DNA of 7,963 nt from Bacillota bacterium (GCA_017619905.1 JAFZRK010000135.1:1-7963), one strand, 5' to 3'; positions 1 through 6,042 are shown, numbered from the stretch's first letter. Notes: generated from the letters alone by a model not told the origin. Numbers and translations: made by a program.

Positions 1-640
1 AGAACGGGAAGCCGGGCGCCTCGTCGCGGAACGCGAACAGACCGAGCTCTCTTCCGAGCTTTCTGTGGTCGCGCTTCTTGGCTTCCTCTATGCGCTCCAG
101 ATACTGCTCCAGTTCTTCCTTCTTCTGGAAAGCGATGCCGTATATCCTCTGCAGGGTCTCCCTGTTGGAGTCGCCTCTCCAGTACGCGGCGTTGCAGGTG
201 AGCAGCTTGAACGCGTTGTGCTTTACGCGGCTGGTGCTGTCCAGATGCGGGCCGGCGCAGAGGTCCGTGAATTCGCCCTGCCTGTAGAACGAGATCGCCT
301 CTCCCTCCGGCAGGTCGTTGATAAGCTCAACTTTGAAGGGCTCTTCCTTCTCCTTCATGAAAGCCAGCGCTTCGTCCCTGGGGAGCTCGAAACGCTCTAT
401 CTTAAGCCCTTCCTTGCAGATCTTCTTCATCTCCGCCTCTATCTGCTCCATGTGCTCCGGAGTGAAGGCGAAGGGCGCCAGCATGTCGTAGTACCATCCT
501 TCCGCGATGGACGGCCCTATGGCCAGCTTTACTTCCGGCCAGAGCCGCTTTACGGCCTGGGCCATGATGTGAGAGCAAGTATGCCAATACGTCTGGCGGT
601 ACTCCTCGTTTTCAAAGGTGTATTTATTCTCCTCTGACAT
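1..640 (-). CDS. thrS: Threonyl-tRNA synthetase, N-terminal part (3' end outside the window), TGS-less form
   Basis: Charges tRNA-Thr with threonine in the cytoplasm. Only the first 213 residues are in the window, and the frame runs open off the edge. The protein starts almost directly in the editing (SAD) domain. Residues 19-24 (WHTCSH) give the HxxxH pair H20/H24, and residues 127-133 (LCAGPHL) give C128 and H132. Together these are the four editing-site residues known in E. coli as H73, H77, C182 and H186. The constant offset of about 53 residues shows that the usual N-terminal TGS domain is missing. The linker into the catalytic core begins near residue 190 (RDHRKLGRELGLF). The ATG at 640 is chosen because a perfect AAGGAGG lies 7 nt upstream (648-654) and a consensus promoter lies just beyond. 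The leader is about 34 nt, too short for a T-box. The identity is near certain. The catalytic motifs and anticodon domain cannot be checked here. Confidence 0.96.
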   Translation of the reverse strand, partial: MSEENKYTFENEEYRQTYWHTCSHIMAQAVKRLWPEVKLAIGPSIAEGWYYDMLAPFAFTPEHMEQIEAEMKKICKEGLKIERFELPRDEALAFMKEKEEPFKVELINDLPEGEAISFYRQGEFTDLCAGPHLDSTSRVKHNAFKLLTCNAAYWRGDSNRETLQRIYGIAFQKKEELEQYLERIEEAKKRDHRKLGRELGLFAFRDEAPGFPF

Positions 641-680
641 TATTGTTCCTCCTTATACGTCAAGGTTAAGATTTTGCGTT

Positions 681-709
681 ATTATACTCCACAAAACCTT
701 CATTTGCAA
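681..709 (-). promoter_or_regulatory. thrS promoter (sigma-70/sigma-A type)
   Basis: On the minus strand there is TTGCAA (704-709), a 17-nt spacer, then a perfect TATAAT (681-686). A T-rich stretch (CTTTTTC) lies just upstream of the -35. The predicted start of transcription is near 674, about 34 nt before the thrS ATG. The -35 hexamer is its own reverse complement and also fits a promoter on the other strand. Confidence 0.75.
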
Positions 710-732
710 GAAAAAGCGGACTGTGCTATTAT
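704..732 (+). promoter_or_regulatory. Divergent promoter for the membrane protein gene at 807
   Basis: On the plus strand the same TTGCAA (704-709) is followed by a 17-nt spacer and TATTAT (727-732). The TG at 724-725, one base before the -10, makes an extended -10 motif. Transcription would start near 739, giving a leader of about 68 nt before the TTG start codon. Spacing is optimal and the -10 matches consensus at five of six positions. Confidence 0.6.
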
Positions 733-734
733 GC

Positions 735-763
735 CCTTGCAAGGCGCGCGCACGCGTGCGCAT
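735..763. repeat. Palindromes and alternating purine-pyrimidine tract in the leader
   Basis: CCTTGCAAGG (735-744) is a perfect 10-bp palindrome at the predicted transcription start and repeats the TTGCAA of the shared -35. It runs into a stretch from 744 to 763 in which purines and pyrimidines alternate at all 20 positions, mostly GC steps. That stretch holds a perfect 14-bp palindrome, GCGCACGCGTGCGC (748-761). Such tracts can adopt Z-DNA and can fold in RNA. An operator role is only a guess. Confidence 0.6.
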
Positions 764-806
764 TCGCAGAGCGTTTAAGGCGTTCCCGGCGAAAAGGAGA
801 AGGTCT

Positions 807-1490
807 TTGGAAAAGAAGCCCGTAAAAGGCAAGACAGTAAAAGGGAAACTGATCACCGCGGTCACCGCGCTGTCGCTGTTCACCGGCATCACAGCGGGGT
901 CCGTGTTCGATTCGCCTTCAGAGATAACGCTGTCAGACGTCAAAGAGCCCACTCCCGTAGTCGAAGTGGTGGACCTTGGCAAAAAGGATGCCTCCATGGA
1001 GATCCAGGCACCGGACGAGGCGCTGATCGAAGAGGAGAAGAAGACCCTGAAGCAGCGCATCAAGGAGCGCATACAGGCCATGCCCGCGGCAGTCCGCACC
1101 GTGGTCGTGCTTCCGCTCTACTACGTCGGGACAGTAGTGACCAAGCTTGCGGGAGCCGCGTTCTCAACGGTTATGGCCCCCGTGCTGGCGGCACTTCTTA
1201 AGTGGGTGGTGCTTGCGCTTGTTATATTCGCGGGAGTCGCGGTCGCGCTCAAGGCGATCTTCCCGGACATCCCGCTCAAAAAGCTGCTTCGTCCCAGGAA
1301 CTTCCTGTACGTTCTTTTGAGCGTCATAGTGATAGCCCTCATAGACAAGGCGATGCCGCTGATCTTTTCCGACTACAGAAAGTGGGCGGACACCGTCGCG
1401 TTTACTCTTGGCCTCATCGCGGTCATCATCATAGTGGTGCCGACCGCAGTCAGCATAGCAAGAAAGCGCCGCGCAAAGTCAGCCGCATGA
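807..1490 (+). CDS. Unrecognised multi-pass membrane protein
   Basis: A 227-residue protein I do not recognise. The TTG at 807 is chosen because AGGAG lies 7 nt upstream (795-799) and the residues that follow make a good membrane-targeting start: a lysine-rich stretch (residues 3-14), then a hydrophobic segment (about 15-31). Reading further upstream in the same frame would run through the promoter and into thrS. Residues 35-70 are polar and probably outside the membrane. Residues 70-92 are highly charged and probably helical (EEEKKTLKQRIKERIQ). Hydrophobic segments follow at about 97-115, 118-150, 166-187 and 196-217, and the protein ends in a basic tail (ARKRRAKSAA). No catalytic motif is visible. 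Its promoter is shared with thrS, but no functional link follows from that. The topology is a reading by eye. Confidence 0.8.
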   Translation: MEKKPVKGKTVKGKLITAVTALSLFTGITAGSVFDSPSEITLSDVKEPTPVVEVVDLGKKDASMEIQAPDEALIEEEKKTLKQRIKERIQAMPAAVRTVVVLPLYYVGTVVTKLAGAAFSTVMAPVLAALLKWVVLALVIFAGVAVALKAIFPDIPLKKLLRPRNFLYVLLSVIVIALIDKAMPLIFSDYRKWADTVAFTLGLIAVIIIVVPTAVSIARKRRAKSAA

Positions 1491-1496
1491 CGCAGA

Positions 1497-2222
1497 TCAA
1501 GGCTTAGCCGCGAATATCTCCCGCGTCTTCTGTACCGAAGCATTTCCGGACGCCGAAAAGGCGTCCTTTAATATGTCGTCCGCTATCCTTTCCAGCTCCG
1601 AACGCGCAGCCGCGCGGCCTATCATGAAGACCCTGTCCGCCCTGACTCTGAGCCGCGCTGCCACGGAATTCTCCGAATAGTCTCCGTCCTGCGCAAAGCG
1701 GTCCAGCACATAACCGTTTATCTTAAGCCCCAGCTTTTTATACAGCGGCCTCAGCCACTCGAATCTGCGGAAGCTCTCTTCCGATTCCGAGAATACCGAG
1801 TATATGCGGTCCGACGCGAACAGCGCTCCCAGGGACAGCCCCTGACCGAGCTCCGAACCGCTGTCGCAGATGATGAGATCGTAATACTCCGCGGCTCTTT
1901 TAAGAAACGATTCCGTCTGATCCGGCGGAAAGACTCCCGTGCTGTCGCTGGGTCCCGCGCCGGAAATGACGGATAGTTTCCCCGAGCAGTCCGCCTTTTC
2001 CGCAAGACCTTTCGGCAGCGGCTTTCTGCCGGCCATGTACGGCCTTACCCTCTCCATAGATGTTGCGGACTTTCCCGCATGCGCGGAATCGGAATGGGAC
2101 GCGTGGACGAGCAGCACATTAAGATCCCTGCGCTTCCCTGCGATCATCTCCGCGGTCCGCCTCGCCAGCCACGCGCTGCCGCATCCGCTGCATTCCCCGT
2201 GGAACGTATATATCTTTTTCAT
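1497..2222 (-). CDS. ParA/MinD-like P-loop protein with degenerate Walker A
   Basis: A 241-residue protein with the outline of a MinD/ParA/CpaE-type SIMIBI ATPase. It has an N-terminal strand and loop (MKKIYTFHGECSGCGSAW), a second strand (NVLLVHAS, residues 35-42) where family members read like VLLVDAD, and a Walker-B-like strand YYDLIICDSGSE (113-124) with D120. The canonical KGGxGK(T/S) loop is replaced by ECSGCGSAW, with no lysine and a CxxC pair at C11/C14. Normal ATP hydrolysis is therefore doubtful. TadZ/CpaE relatives also have degenerate loops, but no tad or pilus genes are seen nearby. The start at 2222 is preferred over in-frame ATGs at 2240 and 2288 because GGAG sits 7 nt upstream (2230-2233) and the protein then opens directly on its first strand. 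It is probably transcribed separately from the operon upstream. Its 3' end faces the gene at 807-1490 across 6 bp. The exact role is unknown. Confidence 0.8.
   Translation of the reverse strand: MKKIYTFHGECSGCGSAWLARRTAEMIAGKRRDLNVLLVHASHSDSAHAGKSATSMERVRPYMAGRKPLPKGLAEKADCSGKLSVISGAGPSDSTGVFPPDQTESFLKRAAEYYDLIICDSGSELGQGLSLGALFASDRIYSVFSESEESFRRFEWLRPLYKKLGLKINGYVLDRFAQDGDYSENSVAARLRVRADRVFMIGRAAARSELERIADDILKDAFSASGNASVQKTREIFAAKP
1548..1574 (+). terminator. Candidate intrinsic terminator of the 807-1490 gene, inside the convergent gene
   Basis: GGACGCC (1548-1554), a GAAAA loop, and GGCGTCC (1560-1566) form a perfect 7-bp stem, followed on the plus strand by TTTAATAT. It lies 58 bp past the stop of the plus-strand gene and within the coding sequence of the opposing gene (its residues 219-225). 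The T-run is short, so termination may be partial. Confidence 0.45.
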
Positions 2223-2253
2223 GACCTCTCTCCGAGGCATCTCCCGCAAACGG

Positions 2254-2282
2254 ATGATACAGAGCAGCGGAGAAAAAGTAAA
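2254..2282 (-). promoter_or_regulatory. Candidate promoter for the ParA/MinD-like gene
   Basis: On the minus strand there is TTTACT (2277-2282), a 17-nt spacer and TATCAT (2254-2259), four and five of six matches to consensus. Transcription would start near 2247, about 25 nt before the start codon. The -35 overlaps the foot of the upstream terminator hairpin. The match is modest and could be chance. Confidence 0.3.
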
Positions 2283-2309
2283 CGGCACTCATCGAAATGT
2301 GTGCCGTTT
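2272..2309 (-). terminator. Intrinsic terminator ending the purine-salvage operon
   Basis: A 9-bp perfect stem, AAACGGCAC (2280-2288) with GTGCCGTTT (2301-2309), is extended inside by a T-T mismatch, CAT/ATG pairing and a CGAA loop. On the minus strand it is followed by A, C and five Ts (2273-2277). It lies about 66 bp past the stop of the deaminase gene. On the plus strand the stem is also followed by a T run (2307-2311), so it may work in both directions, though no plus-strand gene precedes it. Confidence 0.65.
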
Positions 2310-2375
2310 TTCACTAATCTTTGTACCGTTTTGACCAAACCGGGTAGATGTCTCCCCGCCGTCCGCAGACTCCTG

Positions 2376-3758
2376 CTAACCGAAGAGTCTGGCGCTTGCT
2401 TCAAGAAGATCTTTTTCGGTCTTTTCGCGGTCTATCGTAAAGAACTCGCCGTCCTCGTAGAGTACTTTTCCGTCGACCATGGTCATGCAGACGTCCGATC
2501 CCTGGGCGCTGTAGATCAGCAGCGCCACCGGATCCAGCGCCGGAAGCATGTGCGGCGCGGTCATGTCTATCGCTATGATGTCCGCCTTGAAACCGGCCTT
2601 AAGGATGCCGGTGTCGGTACGGCCCAGAGCCCTGGCGCCGTTGACGGTCGCCATGTCCAGTATCTGCGCGTCCGTAAGAGCCGTAGGATCCTTCTCCGCG
2701 CCCTTTGCCACCAGCGCTGCCAGATGCATCTCCTCGAACATGTTGAGGTTGTTGTTGCTGGCGCATCCGTCGGTCCCCAGAGCCACGTTGACTCCTGCGG
2801 CAATGGCCTCGGGTATCCTCGCGTGACCGTTGCCGAGCTTAAGGTTGCTGGTCGGATTGTGTACCAGAGTAACTCCCTTTTCCGCCATTATCTTCAGGTC
2901 GCGGTCCGTCACCCAGACGCAGTGCGCGGCGTAGACCGGCTGGTCGAGTATGCCCATGTCCGCGAAGTATTCCATCGGAGTCTTGCTTCGGCGGAGGATG
3001 CACTCCATGTGCTCCTTTTCCGTCTCCGAAACGTGTATGTTGACCCTCTTGTGCATCACGGAGTTTGCCTCGCTTATGGCCTTTACGAACTTGTCCGTCG
3101 TAAGGTACTCCGAATGCAGGGAGAAGTCCGCCTTCACACGTCCGCTCGCGACTGCTGCCTTAAGCTCCGCCGGAAGTGCCATGGTCTCCGCAGTCTCGGG
3201 AAGCTCCCTCATCGCCTCCGGATTGATGTCCGCCTTGCCATCCAGAACGTTTATGAAGTTGATGCACTCTGCCGTTCTCGGCCAGTCCCCGGGCTCTATC
3301 TCCTTGTCGAAGCACAGTCCCACCCTTGCCAGGTTGGCCTTTATGCCGATCTTTGCGTAAGTAAGCGCAGCCGCGAACGGATAGTCGTACATGTCGGCTA
3401 TCTGCGTAGTTCCGGAAGCGAGCATCTCCATGCAGGCCCATGCAGTCCCGACGACTATGTCGTCAACGGTCATCTTCGCCTCCACGGGGAAGATCGCCTC
3501 GTTGAGCCACCTCTCCAGCGGCAGTCCGGATCCCGCCCCGCGCACCAGCGTCATGGCTGAATGCCCGTGGGCATTCACAAGGCCCGGCATCAGCATCTTT
3601 CCGCTCATGTCGCGGACCACGTCCCAGTCCTCATCCGGCTCGTCGAAGCCGACATAGCTTATGTATTCTCCGTCCACGGCCAGACACGCGCCCTGCAGGA
3701 CGTTGTAGCCGTCATCCTCGCGCACCAGCACCGAGGCGTTCCTGAAAAGCATCTTCAT
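2376..3758 (-). CDS. mtaD: 5'-methylthioadenosine/S-adenosylhomocysteine (adenosine-type) deaminase
   Basis: A cytoplasmic amidohydrolase of the ATZ/TRZ family that hydrolyses the 6-amino group of adenosine-type nucleosides, giving the inosine form and ammonia. At 460 residues it is slightly longer than typical members. All family landmarks are visible: the metal-binding HxH in PGLVNAHGHS (H64, H66), H215, HVSET (H242, E245), AHC (H279), VHNPTSNLKLGNG (H300 onward) and the terminal metal ligand in GTDGCASNNN (D330). These match the ligand pattern known for the Thermotoga enzyme TM0936 (His-55, His-57, His-200, Asp-279, with Glu-203 and His-228). The ATG at 3758 shares its A with the TGA of the phosphorylase gene (TGATG), and AAGGAG lies 6 nt upstream inside that gene, so translation is probably coupled. 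The preferred substrate (MTA, SAH, adenosine or 5'-deoxyadenosine) cannot be fixed from sequence. Confidence 0.9.
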   Translation of the reverse strand: MKMLFRNASVLVREDDGYNVLQGACLAVDGEYISYVGFDEPDEDWDVVRDMSGKMLMPGLVNAHGHSAMTLVRGAGSGLPLERWLNEAIFPVEAKMTVDDIVVGTAWACMEMLASGTTQIADMYDYPFAAALTYAKIGIKANLARVGLCFDKEIEPGDWPRTAECINFINVLDGKADINPEAMRELPETAETMALPAELKAAVASGRVKADFSLHSEYLTTDKFVKAISEANSVMHKRVNIHVSETEKEHMECILRRSKTPMEYFADMGILDQPVYAAHCVWVTDRDLKIMAEKGVTLVHNPTSNLKLGNGHARIPEAIAAGVNVALGTDGCASNNNLNMFEEMHLAALVAKGAEKDPTALTDAQILDMATVNGARALGRTDTGILKAGFKADIIAIDMTAPHMLPALDPVALLIYSAQGSDVCMTMVDGKVLYEDGEFFTIDREKTEKDLLEASARLFG

Positions 3759-4582
3759 CAGAGACTCCTTATAATATCCGCTATCAGAAGGCCGAACCGC
3801 GGTCCTGCCTTCTCCGCTATCTCTATGACGTCGTCCTCGGACAGAGGCGTGTCCAGTATTCCGGCCGCCATGTTGGATATCATGGAAAGGCCCAGCACCG
3901 GAATGCCGCAGTGCGCTGCGGTCAGCGCCTCCGTAACGGTTGACATTCCCACCGCGTCGCCTCCGAGTATCCTTGCGGCCCTTATCTCTGCAGGGGTCTC
4001 GTACTGCGGTCCCGTAAAGAAGAAATACACTCCCTCGTGGACCGTAAGCTCCGACCGCGCGGCGCAGTCCCTGGCCACCGCGCGCATCTCCCTGCTGTAC
4101 ATGTTGCCCACGTCGAAGAACCTTGGGCCGAACTCATCCGCGTTGGGCCCGCACATTGGGCTGGCTCCCGTCATCTTGATGTGGTCTTTTATTATCATCA
4201 CCTCGCCGGGACGGTAGCTCTCGTTGACTGCTCCCGCGGCGTTCGTTAGAATCAGCCGCTTCACACCCATCAGTTTCATGACGCGCACCGGCGCCACGAG
4301 CTGCTGGTATTCGTAGCCTTCGTAGAAGTGGAACCTGCCGGACATGCACATCATCTTCTTACCCATCAGGGTGCCGAAGATGAACTTTCCGGAATGGCCC
4401 GGAGCCGTGGAAACGAGGAAGTTGGGGATGTCCTTATACGGTATCTCCACCGGATCCTCTATCTGCGCGGCAAGGCCTCCCAGACCCGTGCCCAGAATGA
4501 GCCCCAGCTCCGGTTCAAAGCCGTTCAGCTTCGAACTGATATAGTCTGCGCAGACCTGAAAATACTCGCGGTCGTACTTCAT
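3758..4582 (-). CDS. punA: Purine nucleoside phosphorylase, trimeric PNP-I type
   Basis: Cleaves purine nucleosides with phosphate to a free base and sugar-1-phosphate. It has 274 residues, normal for the trimeric class. Visible sites are the phosphate loop LGTGLGG (30-36), PGHSG with H63, GRFHFYEGY (R83, H85, Y87), NAAG (114-117), GPQYETPAEIR with the base-binding E195, DAVGMSTV with M213, and SNMAAG with N237. E195 and N237 correspond to human E201 and N243, which select 6-oxopurines. The residue usually His in this region (LSHEEV in relatives as I recall) is E249 here (LSEDDV). The ATG at 4582 shares its A with the stop of the upstream membrane gene (TGATG), and AAGGAGG lies 10 nt upstream (4593-4599). 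It fits directly with the downstream deaminase, whose 6-oxo products are the bases this enzyme class prefers. Confidence 0.94.
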   Translation of the reverse strand: MKYDREYFQVCADYISSKLNGFEPELGLILGTGLGGLAAQIEDPVEIPYKDIPNFLVSTAPGHSGKFIFGTLMGKKMMCMSGRFHFYEGYEYQQLVAPVRVMKLMGVKRLILTNAAGAVNESYRPGEVMIIKDHIKMTGASPMCGPNADEFGPRFFDVGNMYSREMRAVARDCAARSELTVHEGVYFFFTGPQYETPAEIRAARILGGDAVGMSTVTEALTAAHCGIPVLGLSMISNMAAGILDTPLSEDDVIEIAEKAGPRFGLLIADIIRSL

Positions 4583-6042
4583 CAGTAGATGTCCTCCTTA
4601 ACGGCCTCCGGCTTCTCGTCAAGAATCTCCGGACGGAGCAGCAGAGCCTTGAACTTCTTGAACGCTGCAGCGTAATACTGACCGTCAACTATTCTTTCGT
4701 CGGTCACGGCCTTAAAGTCGAAATACTTCTTCTTTTCCGGCTCGCCGCCTGCGTTGAGCACATTTTCCGTCCTCTTGGCGCCGAACGCTATGAACACCGG
4801 AATGTTGCCGAAATCGTAAAGGTGATGGTATATCGGCGGTATGCCGAGCGAACCCATGGAAGTAATGAACAGCGATCCGTGGAACGGGCTGAGTTCCAGG
4901 AGCTCCGGCGGCAGAAGTCCGAAGTAGTCCAGAGTCTTCAGCAGCCATATCATGAACTTCAGGAACACACCGGGGATAAGGTTCAGCAGGCCCGCAAGCT
5001 TGTCGAATCCGCTGTCCAGATCCGCCTCCGCGTTGGCTTCCTCAACAGCCGCGTTAAACTTTTCGTACACGTCCTCCGCCGTATCGCCGGGGTACAGATC
5101 CACGGATATTATGGTCTCCGGGCTGCCGAGCTTAAGGTCCTTCTTGACGACCATCTTGACCGTCAGCTTCATCCTCTGAAAGACCTTCTGACCGGACAGG
5201 AAGCGCATCACTCCCGGATATTCCGAGCACATGCGCACGTACGAAGCAAGAAGCACATGGGTGGTCCCGAAATGCTTAAGTCCGTCCTTGCGCTTTTTGT
5301 GTATGTAACGCTCTATACCGGATGCATCTATGGAATAGTTGATGAGATTGCTGGCTCCGCCCCTGTTCACCATGATGTAGGGCGACACTTTGTCCAGCGG
5401 AATCCCTCCCCGCACCAGCCGTCCGTCCAGACGGTCGCCGTAGCGGTATCGGTAGGGATCTCCCTCCTGATAAGGCGGGAGTTTTTTCGCGGAAAAGATC
5501 GCGAATATCACGCCCAGGACCATGGCCAGCTCGGAAATGAAATGGCCCTCTTTCAGAACTGCGGCAAAGCTTGCGGAGGCCCGGCCTCCGGCCAGACCGA
5601 TAAGACTGGCCAGCATCATGACCCACGGAATCGCCCATACAAGAAGCGCCGGGATCTTTGTCGATATCTTCCCTGAAAACGTCAGATAATACAGAACGAC
5701 CTGCGCGATGCAGATCACTATCCCTGATATGCCCAGCAGCTTCAGCCCGCGGGTCCTTATGAACGTTCCGGCTATTATGCTGTAGATGCAGCAGATGCCT
5801 ATGCACATTGCGGGCCGCACCGTTACGAAGAAGTACTTCTCCCCTCTTATCGGAAGGCGCACGCCCAGGAATAGCGCGGCGGCCAGCGGCAGGACCGCGC
5901 CGAAGATCACGAACCACAGACCTCTGCCGCCCGCCTTCGTCAGCCAGATCACCCGGAATACGATGGAAACGAGCATCGCCAGAGACGCCAGCCACACGAA
6001 AACATTGCCGCGGCGGGCCGAATACGTTGTTACCTTATCCAT
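4582..6042 (-). CDS. Membrane protein with C-terminal E2/CAT-like acyltransferase domain
   Basis: A 486-residue two-part protein. The first 185 residues hold about six hydrophobic segments (roughly 14-34, 43-62, 71-93, 103-122, 130-151, 167-184). From about residue 200 a soluble domain resembles the catalytic core of 2-oxoacid dehydrogenase E2/chloramphenicol acetyltransferase, with RLDGRLVRGG, PYIMVNRGG (221-229), the GSLFITSMGSLGIPPIYHH strand region (389-407), and a C-terminal DERIVDGQYYAAAF. In true E2 enzymes this last motif is DHRxxDG and its His is catalytic. Here it is Glu (E449), while D453 and G454 are kept. There is no lipoyl or subunit-binding domain and no dehydrogenase partner nearby. 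I recall soluble orphan E2-like proteins in Clostridia with the same DER form, so this may be a family trait rather than decay. The start at 6042 (AAGGA 7 nt upstream, 6050-6054) is preferred over 6078, which also has a GGAG upstream. The stop overlaps the phosphorylase start. The function is unknown. Confidence 0.85.
   Translation of the reverse strand: MDKVTTYSARRGNVFVWLASLAMLVSIVFRVIWLTKAGGRGLWFVIFGAVLPLAAALFLGVRLPIRGEKYFFVTVRPAMCIGICCIYSIIAGTFIRTRGLKLLGISGIVICIAQVVLYYLTFSGKISTKIPALLVWAIPWVMMLASLIGLAGGRASASFAAVLKEGHFISELAMVLGVIFAIFSAKKLPPYQEGDPYRYRYGDRLDGRLVRGGIPLDKVSPYIMVNRGGASNLINYSIDASGIERYIHKKRKDGLKHFGTTHVLLASYVRMCSEYPGVMRFLSGQKVFQRMKLTVKMVVKKDLKLGSPETIISVDLYPGDTAEDVYEKFNAAVEEANAEADLDSGFDKLAGLLNLIPGVFLKFMIWLLKTLDYFGLLPPELLELSPFHGSLFITSMGSLGIPPIYHHLYDFGNIPVFIAFGAKRTENVLNAGGEPEKKKYFDFKAVTDERIVDGQYYAAAFKKFKALLLRPEILDEKPEAVKEDIY

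Noticed and set aside
641..680. A T-box or other riboswitch in front of thrS
   Set aside because: The predicted leader is about 34 nt, shorter than any T-box, with no specifier stem or antiterminator visible.
618..806. A longer N-terminus for the plus-strand membrane protein, starting at ATG 618
   Set aside because: It would overlap the start of thrS and begin upstream of the promoter. The extra residues are not protein-like, while the TTG at 807 has a good ribosome binding site and opens on a signal-anchor sequence.
2064..2075. AGKS (residues 49-52 of the ParA/MinD-like protein) as the real nucleotide-binding P-loop
   Set aside because: It follows the second strand, where the family has the VLLVDAD segment, and it lacks the GxxxxGKS spacing. 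It is more likely chance.
2079..3560. A 493-codon open frame on the plus strand
   Set aside because: It is antisense to the deaminase and the start of the ParA/MinD-like gene. It crosses the terminator and contains no family motif.
4582..6042. The E2-like protein as part of a pyruvate or branched-chain dehydrogenase complex
   Set aside because: There is no lipoyl or subunit-binding domain, the catalytic His is replaced, the domain is membrane-anchored, and no E1 or E3 gene is adjacent.
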